A stretch of 64,000 bases of DNA from Rhizobium sp. C4 (GTDB lineage Bacteria > Pseudomonadota > Alphaproteobacteria > Rhizobiales > Rhizobiaceae), in the NCBI RefSeq assembly GCF_021026315.1, contig NZ_JAJNCX010000012.1:62001-126000 (forward strand), read 5' to 3'. Below are positions 27,861-37,552 of this stretch, in pieces (position 1 is the first letter of the stretch; the number at the start of each line of letters is the position of its first letter). The position numbers were made by a program, and so were the translations under genes. The notes under the pieces are model-generated. The model did no database searches, was not told the origin of the DNA, and saw only the letters and a list, made by a program, of their open reading frames with translations.

Positions 27861-28819
27861 CACAGCGGTCATTACCTCGATTGATTCGCAAGCTGCAGGA
27901 AGCGTTGGGAGATCAGATCTGCGTCGCGCTCGACGATCCCAGTGTCGTCGAAATCATGCTGAACCCGGATGGCAAGCTCTTCATCGAGCGACTTGGTCAC
28001 GGCATCACTCCCGCTGGCGATATGCGGCCAGGCTCGGCAGAGATCGTGATCGGCAGCGTTGCCCACGTGCTCGATTCGGAAGTCGATGACGACCACCCAA
28101 TCGTGTCGGGCGAGTTACCGATCGGGGGACATCGTTTCGAGGGCCTTCTGCCGCCTGTTGTTTCCGGCCCCTCGTTCACGATACGCCGGCGCGCATCCCA
28201 ACTCATCCCACTCGATACCTACGTCGCCAAGAAGGTCATGACCTCCAATCAGGCGGAGATCATTCGCAACGCCGTAAAATCGCGTCTCAACATCGTCGTG
28301 TCCGGCGGAACTGGATCAGGCAAAACGACGCTTGCAAACGCCATCATCGCCGAAATCGTCGAGCATGCGCCCGAAGACCGATTGATCATTCTGGAAGACA
28401 CGGCCGAAATCCAGTGTTCGGCGACAAACGCCGTTGCCCTGCACACGAGTGATGAGATCGACATGGCGCGGCTGCTGAAAAGCACCATGCGCCTCCGGCC
28501 TGACCGCATCATCGTCGGCGAGGTTCGCGACGGCGCTGCACTGACCATGCTGAAAGCCTGGAATACCGGCCATCCGGGTGGGCTCTGCACGATCCATTCC
28601 AATAGCGCGAAGTCGGCGCTCCAGCGTCTTGAACAACTGACAGCGGAAGTCAGCCAGCAACCGATGCATGGCGTCATCGGCGATGCCGTCGATCTCGTCA
28701 TCTCTATCGAACGAACGCCCCGCGGACGCCGCGTGAGCGACATCCTGCACGTCGTGAGATTTGCGGGTGGCCAGTACCAGACTGAATCCCATGGAGAGGA
28801 GCCCAGAAATGCGGCTTGA
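27857..28819 (+). CDS. trbB: TrbB, VirB11-like conjugation ATPase
   Basis: The 320-residue protein is a secretion ATPase with Walker A in [15 protein letters not shown], an Asp box ([11 protein letters not shown]), Walker B in [13 protein letters not shown] and a His box ([13 protein letters not shown]). It forms a hexamer at the inner face of the membrane and powers pilus assembly and DNA transfer. It opens the trbBCDEJKLFGHI operon; its ATG overlaps the stop of a 26-codon leader. Confidence 0.95.
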   Translation: MTQRSLPRLIRKLQEALGDQICVALDDPSVVEIMLNPDGKLFIERLGHGITPAGDMRPGSAEIVIGSVAHVLDSEVDDDHPIVSGELPIGGHRFEGLLPPVVSGPSFTIRRRASQLIPLDTYVAKKVMTSNQAEIIRNAVKSRLNIVVSGGTGSGKTTLANAIIAEIVEHAPEDRLIILEDTAEIQCSATNAVALHTSDEIDMARLLKSTMRLRPDRIIVGEVRDGAALTMLKAWNTGHPGGLCTIHSNSAKSALQRLEQLTAEVSQQPMHGVIGDAVDLVISIERTPRGRRVSDILHVVRFAGGQYQTESHGEEPRNAA

Positions 28820-29186
28820 CCGAAATGTAGGGAGCCTCGCGATTTTGACGATTGCTGCGATCGTGGTCGCATCGCCGGCCTTGGCGAGCTCCGGCGGGAG
28901 CCTACCTTGGGAGGGACCGCTGGAAAAGATCCAGCAATCCATCACCGGCCCGGTCGCCGGCTACATCGCGCTCGCTGCGGTGGCGATCGCTGGCGGCATG
29001 CTCATCTTTGGCGGCGAGCTGAACGATTTCGCGCGGCGGCTCATGTACATCGTCCTTGTCGCTGGGATCCTGCTTGGAGCCACGACGATCGTCGGCTTGT
29101 TTGGGGCCACCGGCGCATCGATTGGAATGCTCCTCGAAGGCGAGATGGTTATATCGCTGTGGCAAGGGGAGGGGCCGAATGCCTGA
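28809..29186 (+). CDS. trbC: TrbC, VirB2-like pilin
   Basis: The 125-residue protein has an N-terminal signal sequence ending near PALASSGG and two hydrophobic segments ([20 protein letters not shown] and [20 protein letters not shown]), as expected for a cyclic conjugative pilin of the TrbC family. The ATG at 28809 has GAGGAG 7 bases upstream and overlaps the end of trbB by 11 bases. Confidence 0.92.
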   Translation: MRLDRNVGSLAILTIAAIVVASPALASSGGSLPWEGPLEKIQQSITGPVAGYIALAAVAIAGGMLIFGGELNDFARRLMYIVLVAGILLGATTIVGLFGATGASIGMLLEGEMVISLWQGEGPNA

Positions 29187-29478
29187 TCCTCAATCAGGAT
29201 TGCAACACAATCGCATCCACAGAGCGCTGTCGCGCCCGAACCTCCTGATGGGCGCCGACCGCGAACTCGTTTTGATAACGGGACTGGCCGCAATCATTTT
29301 GATCTTCGTCGTTCTGACCATCTATTCGGCGGTATTTGGCGTGGCGGTCTGGGTCTTCATCGTCGGACTGCTGCGTGTGATGGCGAAATCCGATCCGCTC
29401 ATGCGGCGCGTCTATATCCGCCACATCTCCTATCGACCCTATTACAAAGCCACGTCTGCCCCGTGGCGACGATACTGA
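29179..29478 (+). CDS. trbD: TrbD, VirB3-like inner-membrane protein
   Basis: The 99-residue protein carries one long hydrophobic stretch (residues 30-68: [18 protein letters not shown] onwards) followed by a basic tail ([16 protein letters not shown]), typical of TrbD/VirB3. It overlaps the trbC end by 8 bases and precedes trbE, its usual partner. Confidence 0.9.
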   Translation: MPDPQSGLQHNRIHRALSRPNLLMGADRELVLITGLAAIILIFVVLTIYSAVFGVAVWVFIVGLLRVMAKSDPLMRRVYIRHISYRPYYKATSAPWRRY

Positions 29479-29491
29479 GGTGGATACCATC

Positions 29492-31927
29492 ATGGTTGCC
29501 CTCAAGCGTTTTCGCGCGACCGGACCATCCTTCGCGGATCTCGTGCCCTATGCCGGACTGATCGACAATGGAGTTATGCTTCTGAAAGACGGGAGCCTCA
29601 TGGCTGGCTGGTATTTCGCCGGCCCGGACTCAGAAAGCGCCACAGATCAGGAGCGCAATGAGTTGTCACGACAGATCAATGCCATCCTGTCGCGCCTGGG
29701 ATCCGGCTGGATCATTCAGGTCGAAGCGGTCCGGGTGCCGACTGTCGATTACCCTGACGAAACACGCTCACATTTCCCGGATCCTGTCAGCAAGGCAATA
29801 GAGGCGGAGCGCCGCGCGCATTTTGCCCGAGAGAAGGGCCACTTCGAAAGCAAGCATGCAATCATCCTGACCTACCGTCCGCTGGAGCCTAAACGGACGG
29901 GCCTCAGCAAATACATCTATTCTGACGAGGCGAGCCGCAAACGGTCTTATGCAGACACGGTCCTCCACCTGTTCAAAAACACGATCCGCGAAATCGAACA
30001 GTATCTGGCGAACACATTGTCGATCCGCCGCATGCAGACGAACGAAACCTTTGAGAGGGGAGGGCAGAGACGGGCGCGCTACGACGAACTCCTGCAGTTC
30101 ATCCGGTTTTGCATCACCGGCGAAAACCACCCCGTTCGTCTCCCCGATATCCCGATGTATCTGGACTGGGTTGCAACGGCAGAGCTCGAGCATGGCCTGA
30201 CGCCGCGCGTCGAAAACCGCTTTCTGGGTGTTGTCGCGATCGACGGCCTTCCGGCGGAAAGCTGGCCTGGTATACTCAACAGTCTCGACCTCATGCCGCT
30301 CACCTATCGCTGGTCATCACGCTTTATCTTTCTCGATGCTGAAGAGGCGCGGGAGAAACTCGAGCGCACCCGCAAGAAGTGGCAGCAAAAGGTACGGCCG
30401 TTCTTCGACCAGTTGTTCCAGACGCAGTCCCGGTCTGTAGATCAGGACGCGATGGCGATGGTTGGCGAAACCGAGGATGCGATCGCGCAGGCGTCCTCGC
30501 AACTCGTTGCCTATGGATATTACACGCCGGTGATCGTCCTCTTCGACGCCGATCGGGCAGTCCTTCAGGAGAAGGCTGAGGCCGTTCGTCGCCTCATCCA
30601 GGCCGAAGGGTTTGGTGCCCGTATCGAAACGCTTAATGCCACGGATGCCTATCTTGGGAGCTTGCCCGGCAATTGGTATTGCAACATCCGCGAACCGCTG
30701 ATCAACACGAGCAACCTCGCTGACCTTATCCCCTTGAACTCGGTCTGGTCCGGATCTCCGGTGGCACCGTGCCCGTTTTATCCGGAAAACGCTCCACCAC
30801 TGATGCAGGTCGCCAGTGGTTCTACGCCTTTCCGTTTGAACCTTCATGTCGATGATGTCGGCCACACCCTGATTTTCGGGCCAACCGGGTCTGGAAAGTC
30901 AACGCTTCTGGCGCTGATTGCCGCGCAGTTCCGCCGCTACGAATATGCGCAGATTTTCGCCTTCGACAAGGGCCGCTCGCTCGAGCCTCTGACCCTTGCG
31001 ACCGGCGGTAACCACTACGAGATTGGGGCCGGCCGGGACGGGGAGGGGATACGGCTCGCCTTCTGCCCACTCGAAGATCTCGCGACTGACGAGGATCGTG
31101 CGTGGGCGTCAGAGTGGATCGAGATGCTCGTCGCCATTCAAGGCGTTGCCGTCACACCCGATCATCGCAATGCGATATCCCGTCAGATCATGCTGATGGC
31201 GCAATCCCAGGCCAGGTCGCTCTCCGATTTCGTGTCCGGCGTTCAGATGCGCGAGATCAAAGATGCTCTCCATCACTACACGGTCGACGGGCCGATGGGA
31301 CACCTCCTGGATGCCGAGGAGGATGGACTGAGGCTTCGCGGCTTTCAGACCTTCGAAATCGAGCATTTGATGAACATGGGTGAGCGCAATCTCGTTCCCG
31401 TGCTCACCTATCTGTTCCGGCAGATCGACAAGCGGCTCGACGGCTCACCGAGCCTGATCATTCTCGACGAGGCATGGTTGATGCTCGGCCATCCCGTCTT
31501 CCGCGAGAAGATTCGCGAATGGCTGAAGGTGCTCCGAAAGTCCAATTGCGCCGTGATCTTGGCGACCCAGTCGATTTCAGACGCGGAGCGCTCCGGGATC
31601 ATCGATGTCCTGAAGGAATCTTGCCCGACGAAAATCTGCCTTCCGAATGGTGCCGCGCGCGAGACGGGCACACGCGAGTTCTACGAGAGGATTGGCTTTA
31701 ACGAGCGTCAGATCGAGATCGTCGCAAACGCTATTCCGAAACGCGAATATTACGTGGTCTCTCCCGACGGGCGCCGGCTTTTCGACATGTCGCTTGGCCC
31801 CCTCACGCTTTCCTTTGTCGGTGCCTCGGGCAAAGCTGATCTCGCCCGTATCCGGACGCTCCTCGCCACCCATGGAACTGACTGGCCAAATCAGTGGCTG
31901 ATCGAAAGGGGCGTAGATCCGATATGA
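29492..31927 (+). CDS. trbE: TrbE, VirB4-like conjugation ATPase
   Basis: The 811-residue ATPase has Walker A in FGPTGSGKSTLLALIAAQF and Walker B in SLIILDEAWLMLG, plus ILATQSISDAERSG near the end, the VirB4 pattern. It energises substrate transfer and pilus biogenesis at the inner membrane. I use the ATG at 29492, which has GAGG about 11 bases upstream; an in-frame GTG at 29480 overlaps that site. Confidence 0.94.
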   Translation: MVALKRFRATGPSFADLVPYAGLIDNGVMLLKDGSLMAGWYFAGPDSESATDQERNELSRQINAILSRLGSGWIIQVEAVRVPTVDYPDETRSHFPDPVSKAIEAERRAHFAREKGHFESKHAIILTYRPLEPKRTGLSKYIYSDEASRKRSYADTVLHLFKNTIREIEQYLANTLSIRRMQTNETFERGGQRRARYDELLQFIRFCITGENHPVRLPDIPMYLDWVATAELEHGLTPRVENRFLGVVAIDGLPAESWPGILNSLDLMPLTYRWSSRFIFLDAEEAREKLERTRKKWQQKVRPFFDQLFQTQSRSVDQDAMAMVGETEDAIAQASSQLVAYGYYTPVIVLFDADRAVLQEKAEAVRRLIQAEGFGARIETLNATDAYLGSLPGNWYCNIREPLINTSNLADLIPLNSVWSGSPVAPCPFYPENAPPLMQVASGSTPFRLNLHVDDVGHTLIFGPTGSGKSTLLALIAAQFRRYEYAQIFAFDKGRSLEPLTLATGGNHYEIGAGRDGEGIRLAFCPLEDLATDEDRAWASEWIEMLVAIQGVAVTPDHRNAISRQIMLMAQSQARSLSDFVSGVQMREIKDALHHYTVDGPMGHLLDAEEDGLRLRGFQTFEIEHLMNMGERNLVPVLTYLFRQIDKRLDGSPSLIILDEAWLMLGHPVFREKIREWLKVLRKSNCAVILATQSISDAERSGIIDVLKESCPTKICLPNGAARETGTREFYERIGFNERQIEIVANAIPKREYYVVSPDGRRLFDMSLGPLTLSFVGASGKADLARIRTLLATHGTDWPNQWLIERGVDPI

Positions 31928-32733
31928 TGAACGCAATTGAGACCCTGAAGACTCAGAAAATGCTGATCGCGACGGTCCTCGCATTCGGCGTCGCCATACT
32001 GCCAACGCCGTCACTCGCAAGCGGCGCCATCACCGGCGCAACAGAAATGACGCAGCTGCTCAACAACGGAGAGCTCGTCTCCCTTGTTGGGCAGTCCACG
32101 GAGCAGATCAACAACCAGATCACACAAATCACGCAGCTTTCCGAGCAGATCCAGAACCAACTGAAGATCTATCAAAACATGCTGCAGAATACCGCGCAGC
32201 TCCCCAACCAGGTTTGGGGTCAGGTTGAAGGTGATCTCAATCAGTTGCGCAGCATCGTCAACCAGGGCAAAGGCATAGCCTTCTCGATGGGAAATGCCGA
32301 CGATCTCCTGAGGCAGCGTTTCAAGAGCTATGCCGATTTGAAGACGGGGCTTCCGGATTCTGCAAGCTTCTCCTCGACCTATCAGACCTGGTCGGACACG
32401 AACCGCGACACGATTTCTAGCACGCTCAAGGCCGCAAGCCTCACTGCGGATCAGTTCGACAGCGAGGAAGATACGATGAGCCAGTTGCGCTCGATGTCGC
32501 AATCTGCGGACGGCCAGATGAAGGCGCTGCAGGTCGGACATCAGATCGCCGCCCAACAGGTCGCGCAAATGCAGAAGCTGCGCGGCATCGTATCCCAACA
32601 AACCACGATGATGGGGACCTGGCTGCAGAGCGAGCAGACCGACAAGGATCTGGCGCAGGCCCGTCGCGAGAAATTCTTCAACGCCAATGTGCAGCCGATT
32701 CCCTCCGGTCAAAAAATGGAGCCGCGCTGGTGA
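31924..32733 (+). CDS. trbJ: TrbJ, VirB5-like pilus-associated protein
   Basis: The 269-residue protein has a signal peptide (hydrophobic run ATVLAFGVAILP, cleavage near PSLASGAI) and a long Gln-rich helical body (INNQITQITQLSEQIQNQL), typical of TrbJ. It starts with ATGA overlap on the trbE stop and probably acts at the pilus tip or in the periplasm. Confidence 0.9.
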   Translation: MMNAIETLKTQKMLIATVLAFGVAILPTPSLASGAITGATEMTQLLNNGELVSLVGQSTEQINNQITQITQLSEQIQNQLKIYQNMLQNTAQLPNQVWGQVEGDLNQLRSIVNQGKGIAFSMGNADDLLRQRFKSYADLKTGLPDSASFSSTYQTWSDTNRDTISSTLKAASLTADQFDSEEDTMSQLRSMSQSADGQMKALQVGHQIAAQQVAQMQKLRGIVSQQTTMMGTWLQSEQTDKDLAQARREKFFNANVQPIPSGQKMEPRW

Positions 32734-32933
32734 CACGCACTGTCTTGATCGTTTCCGCCTGCATGGTCATCGCCGGCATTGCCACCATCACGACGGTCGT
32801 TCTGATGCGTGATGAAGGCGCGGCTGCGTCACCTATGACTGAAGAGAACCGTGCTGCGCGCGCAACGTTCTTCGGGATAGGGAAAGAATTGCCGCCGATC
32901 GAGAAGGGCCAGGAGATGCGGCCCCGATGGTAA
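32730..32933 (+). CDS. trbK: TrbK, entry-exclusion lipoprotein
   Basis: This 67-residue protein begins with a hydrophobic signal containing Cys12 in VLIVSACMVIAG, consistent with lipoprotein processing. Position between trbJ and trbL, size, and the ending GKELPPIEKGQEMRPRW match rhizobial TrbK. TrbK lets a plasmid-bearing cell refuse further copies of the same plasmid. The start is GTG and overlaps the trbJ stop. Confidence 0.85.
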   Translation: MTRTVLIVSACMVIAGIATITTVVLMRDEGAAASPMTEENRAARATFFGIGKELPPIEKGQEMRPRW

Positions 32934-34105
32934 CGCGCAAACTGAGTTGGACTTTCCTGATCACCGGCGCCGCCTGCCTCGTCATGGCGCTGCCTGCCTT
33001 CGCGCAACAGGGGCAGGTCCTGACCGAGCTGGAAAACCAGGTCTCTGCCGCGGCCAAGGGGTGGGAGACCACTGTCATGGATGCGGCGAAATCGCTCTTC
33101 TGGATCCTTGCGGGAATTGAGGTCGGCATTGCCGCCGTGTGGCTCGCGATCCAGGCCGCATCGCTGGACAGCTGGTTTGCGGAACTGGTCCGCCGCATCA
33201 TGTTCATCGGCTTTTTCGCCTTTGTGCTGACGCAGGGACCGAGTTTCGCGAAGGCGGTCGTGGACAGTCTTTTCCAGATCGGTTCCGGCGGCGGGTCGGC
33301 GTCACCTGCCGAGGTCTTCGATGCCGGCATCCGCGTTGCATCGCAGATGTCGCAGCAGGCAAAATTTGGCGTCTTCGAAGACAATGCCCTGGCGATTGCC
33401 GCAGTTCTGGCGATGGCCATCGTCGTCATCTGCTTCTCGCTCGTCGCAGCCATCTTCGTTTCGGTTATGGTGGAGATGTATGTGGGCCTCCTCGCCGGCA
33501 TGATCATGCTGGGGCTTGGCGGATCGTCGTTCACGAAGGATTTCGCAGTCCGATACCTGGTCTACGCCTTCGGCGTGGGCATGAAACTCATGGCGCTGGT
33601 CATGATCGCGAAGATCGGCTCAAGCGTGTTGCTCGGTCTTGCTGAGGCCCCGACCGCCACCAGCGACCAGTTCATCACCACTCTTGCCATCGCAGGCATC
33701 TCCGTCGTGGTGTTCATCATCGCAATGTATGTGCCGAACATCATTCAGGGCGTGGTTCAGGGGGCGTCGGTCACCGGCGGCATGGAAACGATCCGCCACG
33801 GCGGACAGGCCGCATCGTTTGCGACCGGCGGTGCGTTTCTCGCAGCCGGTGCCGTTGGTGCCGGCTTTGCAGCCGCGCAAGCCGCCCGCGCTGCCGGATC
33901 GTCGGCCGCAGGCTCGGTGCTCAAGGGAATGGGCGCGGGCCTCAGTTCCGGCGCGAAGGCTGCGGGTTCGGCCGCGAAAGAAAAAGCGATCGGATCTCCT
34001 GGTGCCTATGCCGGGTCAATTCTGGGGCTGGCCAATGCCAAGCTTGACGAGAGCCGGTCCGGACGTAGCGGCACGCCATCGGCTCCGGAACGAAACGACA
34101 AATGA
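32927..34105 (+). CDS. trbL: TrbL, VirB6-like membrane channel protein
   Basis: The 392-residue protein has a signal sequence (CLVMALPAFAQQ), at least five hydrophobic segments between residues 40 and 270 (for example FWILAGIEVGIAAVWLAI and ISVVVFIIAMYVPNII), and a Gly/Ala-rich cytoplasmic tail. This is the TrbL layout of the inner-membrane translocation channel. It overlaps the trbK stop by 7 bases. Confidence 0.92.
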   Translation: MVTRKLSWTFLITGAACLVMALPAFAQQGQVLTELENQVSAAAKGWETTVMDAAKSLFWILAGIEVGIAAVWLAIQAASLDSWFAELVRRIMFIGFFAFVLTQGPSFAKAVVDSLFQIGSGGGSASPAEVFDAGIRVASQMSQQAKFGVFEDNALAIAAVLAMAIVVICFSLVAAIFVSVMVEMYVGLLAGMIMLGLGGSSFTKDFAVRYLVYAFGVGMKLMALVMIAKIGSSVLLGLAEAPTATSDQFITTLAIAGISVVVFIIAMYVPNIIQGVVQGASVTGGMETIRHGGQAASFATGGAFLAAGAVGAGFAAAQAARAAGSSAAGSVLKGMGAGLSSGAKAAGSAAKEKAIGSPGAYAGSILGLANAKLDESRSGRSGTPSAPERNDK

Positions 34106-34127
34106 TTTTTGAACGATTGGATGATTG

Positions 34128-34790
34128 ATGGCCGCAGATCGCGCCCCGGATAACCCGTATCTTGCGGCCCGCCAGGAATGGTCGGAACGCTATGGATCCT
34201 ATGTCAAAGCCGCAGCCGCATGGCGCATCGTCGGCGTTCTGGGGTTGTCGATGGCGGTGATCGGCTTCTCTTATGCGCTCTATCTGAGCTCACAGGTCAA
34301 GCTCGTTCCTTATGTGATTGAGGTCGACAAGCTCGGCAACGCCGTTAGCGCCGGTTTCCCGCAGCAGATCGAATATGCCGATGCCCGGGTTGTCCGCGCG
34401 TCGCTTGGCAATTTCGTGACGGCGTTTCGCAGCATCACACCGGATGCGGTTGTTCAAAAGCAATATATCGATCGCACCTATGCCCTGCTGCGCGCCTCCG
34501 ACCCATCGACGGAAAAAATCAACGCCTGGTTTCGCAGTAACTCGCCCTTCGAGCGCGCGAAATCTGCGACCGTCGCCATTGAGGTCAACAATATCGTGGC
34601 ACTGTCGAACCAGACGTACCAGATCGACTGGACCGAATTCGAACGGGATCGGAAGGGCAAGGAAACCGGCACGCGGCGTTTTCGGGGGATCGCGACGGTC
34701 GCACTCACTGTCCCGCAGGACGAGGCGACGATCCGGTTAAACCCGATCGGCCTCTACATCCGCGATTTCGACTGGACAGCACAGCTCTAG
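34128..34790 (+). CDS. trbF: TrbF, VirB8-like assembly factor
   Basis: The 220-residue bitopic protein has a cytoplasmic head ([20 protein letters not shown]), one membrane segment near residues 38-58 and a periplasmic VirB8 domain ([31 protein letters not shown]). It nucleates assembly of the mating channel. A TTG three bases upstream of the chosen ATG could also start. Confidence 0.92.
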   Translation: MAADRAPDNPYLAARQEWSERYGSYVKAAAAWRIVGVLGLSMAVIGFSYALYLSSQVKLVPYVIEVDKLGNAVSAGFPQQIEYADARVVRASLGNFVTAFRSITPDAVVQKQYIDRTYALLRASDPSTEKINAWFRSNSPFERAKSATVAIEVNNIVALSNQTYQIDWTEFERDRKGKETGTRRFRGIATVALTVPQDEATIRLNPIGLYIRDFDWTAQL

Positions 34791-34808
34791 GAGCCAAGGG
34801 ACATTCAC

Positions 34809-35621
34809 ATGATGAGGATTGGATTTTTGGCGGCGGCCACTTGGCTCGCCGTTTCGGCGTCAGCTGTCGCGGCGGATTCACAAGGGATGAACAGCAAGGA
34901 GGCGAAGGGCGCCGGTCTGTCCGGCAGTTGGCGGGGGGCGACCGGTCTCGTCACGCGAGGGGCAGACGGAAAGGTGATTTTCCTGTTCGGAGAAACACAG
35001 CCCTCCATCGTGTGCTCGCCGCTGCAGGTTTGCGATATCGAATTGCAGGGCGGCGAAATCGTCCGCGACGTTCTGATCGGCGATACCGTTCGCTGGAAGG
35101 TCGAGCCCGCCACATCCGGTGCTGCAAACGGGCAGGCCATCCATCTCGTCGTCAAACCATCAGAACCGGGACTGGTGACCTCGATGGTGGTGACGACGTC
35201 CCGCCGTACCTATCACATCCAGCTCAAATCCCATCCGACGCAGTACATGGCAAGGGTCGGCTTCGAATATCCTGAAGACGTTTCAACGAAGCTCGCCGAT
35301 ATCAATGCAAGGTTGGAAACTGGCGGCATCTCAGGTGCAGCGCCCGACAAATTGAACTTTTCCTATTCGGTCAGCGGTGATGCTCCGTGGAAGCCAAAGC
35401 GTGTCTATTCCGATGGCCAAAAGACCTACATCCAGTTCTCGCGATCGATCAAGGGACAGGATGCGCCGGTTCTCTACGTCGTGTCTGGCGGACAAAATCG
35501 CATCGTCAACTATCGAATGAAAAACGACATGATGATCGTCGACTATGCAATCGATAAGGCGATCCTCATCTCCGGTGTGGGCTGGAGCCAACAAAAAGTC
35601 ACGATCAATAGGGGAGGTTGA
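34809..35621 (+). CDS. trbG: TrbG, VirB9-like channel protein
   Basis: The 270-residue periplasmic protein has a signal peptide ([19 protein letters not shown]) and the VirB9/CagX-type segments [18 protein letters not shown], THxLxL-like [12 protein letters not shown] and [13 protein letters not shown]. It forms the outer-membrane core of the channel with TrbH and TrbI. Confidence 0.93.
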   Translation: MMRIGFLAAATWLAVSASAVAADSQGMNSKEAKGAGLSGSWRGATGLVTRGADGKVIFLFGETQPSIVCSPLQVCDIELQGGEIVRDVLIGDTVRWKVEPATSGAANGQAIHLVVKPSEPGLVTSMVVTTSRRTYHIQLKSHPTQYMARVGFEYPEDVSTKLADINARLETGGISGAAPDKLNFSYSVSGDAPWKPKRVYSDGQKTYIQFSRSIKGQDAPVLYVVSGGQNRIVNYRMKNDMMIVDYAIDKAILISGVGWSQQKVTINRGG

Positions 35622-35625
35622 CGAT

Positions 35626-36054
35626 ATGCGCAGCCTCACCTTTCTCCTCGGGATCGCGTTAGTTCTTTCTGGGTGCCAGACGGCTGAAGACGGTTTGGCA
35701 AATACGCCGACCACAACAGCATCCGGCCCCGCAGCAAGCGCCATTGCAGGTGACCTTTCAAGCAGGCTTGCTGAACAGGTCCCGCCGGCTGCGACAACCT
35801 TGCGTCTCAAGTCAGACCGCAGCGAGTTTGCGATTGCACTCGAGGCCGCGCTCAAGGGCTGGGGCTATTCCGTCATCACCGATCCGGCTGCCAAAGCCGA
35901 TAAGGCGGTCGAACTCGCCTATTCTATCCAAGGCGCGGATGGCCAATTGATGGCCCAGGTTTCGACCCCGTCGATTGCCTTGGGGCGGGTCTATCTCGCA
36001 TCGGCAACCGGTGCGACACCTGCAAGTCCGCTGTCCATCATGCACAAGAACTGA
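35626..36054 (+). CDS. trbH: TrbH, lipoprotein of the mating channel
   Basis: The 142-residue protein starts with a lipoprotein signal (FLLGIALVLSGCQTAE, Cys17) and has the TrbH position and size, a VirB7 counterpart that anchors the outer-membrane core. GAGG lies 9 bases before the ATG, just after the trbG stop. Confidence 0.88.
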   Translation: MRSLTFLLGIALVLSGCQTAEDGLANTPTTTASGPAASAIAGDLSSRLAEQVPPAATTLRLKSDRSEFAIALEAALKGWGYSVITDPAAKADKAVELAYSIQGADGQLMAQVSTPSIALGRVYLASATGATPASPLSIMHKN

Positions 36055-36065
36055 CGGAGGCTGCC

Positions 36066-37367
36066 ATGGTCCAATCTCTTCAACTCGGCACGTCCGACGC
36101 TCAAGGATCCGAAAGCGGAATGCGTCGCCTCAATCGGCTGCCCGTTATTGCCGTTATCGTCTTCATCGTGTTGTTCATCGGTGTCGTGGTCATTGGTCTC
36201 TCCTGGCGAGGCCTGTCGTTCGGTGGAAAAGGCAATGTCGGGAGTGCATCGAATTCACCCGCGACCTCGTTCGGCGATCAATTGAAGCGTGGCATCAGTG
36301 ACGGCATCATCGGTGATCCCGGTGAGCGCGAGACGTTTCAGCCGACACCGACGCCGCCCGTCGAGCGTCGGTCGGCACCAGACCAACACACTGTAGAGAC
36401 GCCGCCGACGGAGCGAAAACCAATGCAGCCTACAGTGGAGTCCGAACAGGAATGGAAAGCGAGGCTGAGGCGGGAACAGGACGAGCAATATTTGCGCGAG
36501 CAAAACCGGCAACGCATGGCTCGTCTGCAAGCAAGGGCAACGGCCCTGGATTCACCGTTGAAGGTCGATGTGTCTGCCGTCAGCCGGAACGACAAATCCA
36601 ATGGCTCAAACGCAACGGACACCGCCCGTGGAACGAAGAGCGCACCAGATCTCTATTCGGCGGCTCTCAAGGCGGGTCTGCAGGGTCAAAATGCGGACCC
36701 AAACGGACAAGTCTCCAAGGAAGATTTCTTCAATCAGGATATCAAGGACCTTGGCTATCTGCCAAATCAGGTCGTGCCGTCGCTTTCCCGATTCGAACTG
36801 AAACGTGGCTCCGTCATTCCAGCCACGCTGATTACCGGGTTGAACTCCGATCTTCCCGGCCGGCTCACAGCGCAGGTGAGCCAGAATGTCTATGACAGCG
36901 CGACCGGCTATCGCCTCTTGATCCCGCAGGGCGCCAAGCTGTTCGGTCGTTACGATTCAAAAATCTCGTTCGGTCAAGAGCGCGCGCTGGTCGTCTGGAC
37001 AGACCTTATCTTCCCCAATGGTTCGACGCTTCAGATCGGTGGCATGGCAGGAACGGACGCCGAAGGTTATGGTGGGTTCGAGGACGAGGTCGATCGCCAT
37101 CTCTGGCGCACATTTGGCTCGGCTGCATTGATCGCCTTGATCGGCACCGGGATCGATATGTCGATGCCGCAGAGCTCGACGCTCGCCACCCAAAGTACGG
37201 CCTCCGATGCCGCTCGCCGGAATTTTGGCGAGACCTTTGGACGCGCTGCGGAGCAGACCATCTCCAAGAACCTGAATGTGCAGCCGACGATCCAGATCCG
37301 GCCAGGCTACACGTTCAACGTCCTTGTCGATCAGGACATGGTATTTCCGGCCAGCTATCGCGAGTGA
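36066..37367 (+). CDS. trbI: TrbI, VirB10-like channel protein
   Basis: The 433-residue protein has one N-terminal membrane segment (VIAVIVFIVLFIGVVVIGLS), a Pro/Glu-rich periplasmic linker and a C-terminal VirB10 beta-barrel region (KRGSVIPATLITGLNSDLPG; LLIPQGAKLFGRYDSKI; RPGYTFNVLVDQDM). It spans both membranes and closes the trb operon. A regulator promoter follows directly. Confidence 0.94.
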   Translation: MVQSLQLGTSDAQGSESGMRRLNRLPVIAVIVFIVLFIGVVVIGLSWRGLSFGGKGNVGSASNSPATSFGDQLKRGISDGIIGDPGERETFQPTPTPPVERRSAPDQHTVETPPTERKPMQPTVESEQEWKARLRREQDEQYLREQNRQRMARLQARATALDSPLKVDVSAVSRNDKSNGSNATDTARGTKSAPDLYSAALKAGLQGQNADPNGQVSKEDFFNQDIKDLGYLPNQVVPSLSRFELKRGSVIPATLITGLNSDLPGRLTAQVSQNVYDSATGYRLLIPQGAKLFGRYDSKISFGQERALVVWTDLIFPNGSTLQIGGMAGTDAEGYGGFEDEVDRHLWRTFGSAALIALIGTGIDMSMPQSSTLATQSTASDAARRNFGETFGRAAEQTISKNLNVQPTIQIRPGYTFNVLVDQDMVFPASYRE

Positions 37368-37403
37368 CGTCAAGAACGCAAACCCCGGCCACAACTCCGG
37401 AGA

Positions 37404-37432
37404 TTGACAAATCTCAAATTATGCCCTTTAGA
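37404..37432 (+). promoter_or_regulatory. Putative traR promoter
   Basis: TTGACA (37404-37409) and TTTAGA (37427-37432) are spaced by 17 bases in the gap after trbI. A start near 37439 would give a long leader that includes the palindrome at 37503-37523. Confidence 0.6.
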
Positions 37433-37502
37433 GTTGCCGTCGTCGTTTCGCTCTCCCACCCCGTGGAGACGACCTAACATCGCGATTTGTTTTCCTTTTT
37501 TA

Positions 37503-37523
37503 CAATGCAATTCAATTGCATTG
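37503..37523. promoter_or_regulatory. 21-bp perfect palindrome in the traR leader
   Basis: CAATGCAATT at 37503-37512 and AATTGCATTG at 37514-37523 form a perfect dyad around one central C. It lies 30 bp upstream of the preferred traR start and is a candidate operator, possibly autoregulatory. Its sequence differs from the 18-bp dyad upstream of trb. Confidence 0.55.
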
Positions 37524-37552
37524 ATTTCCTCACGCATAGAGGGGCCTTTGAA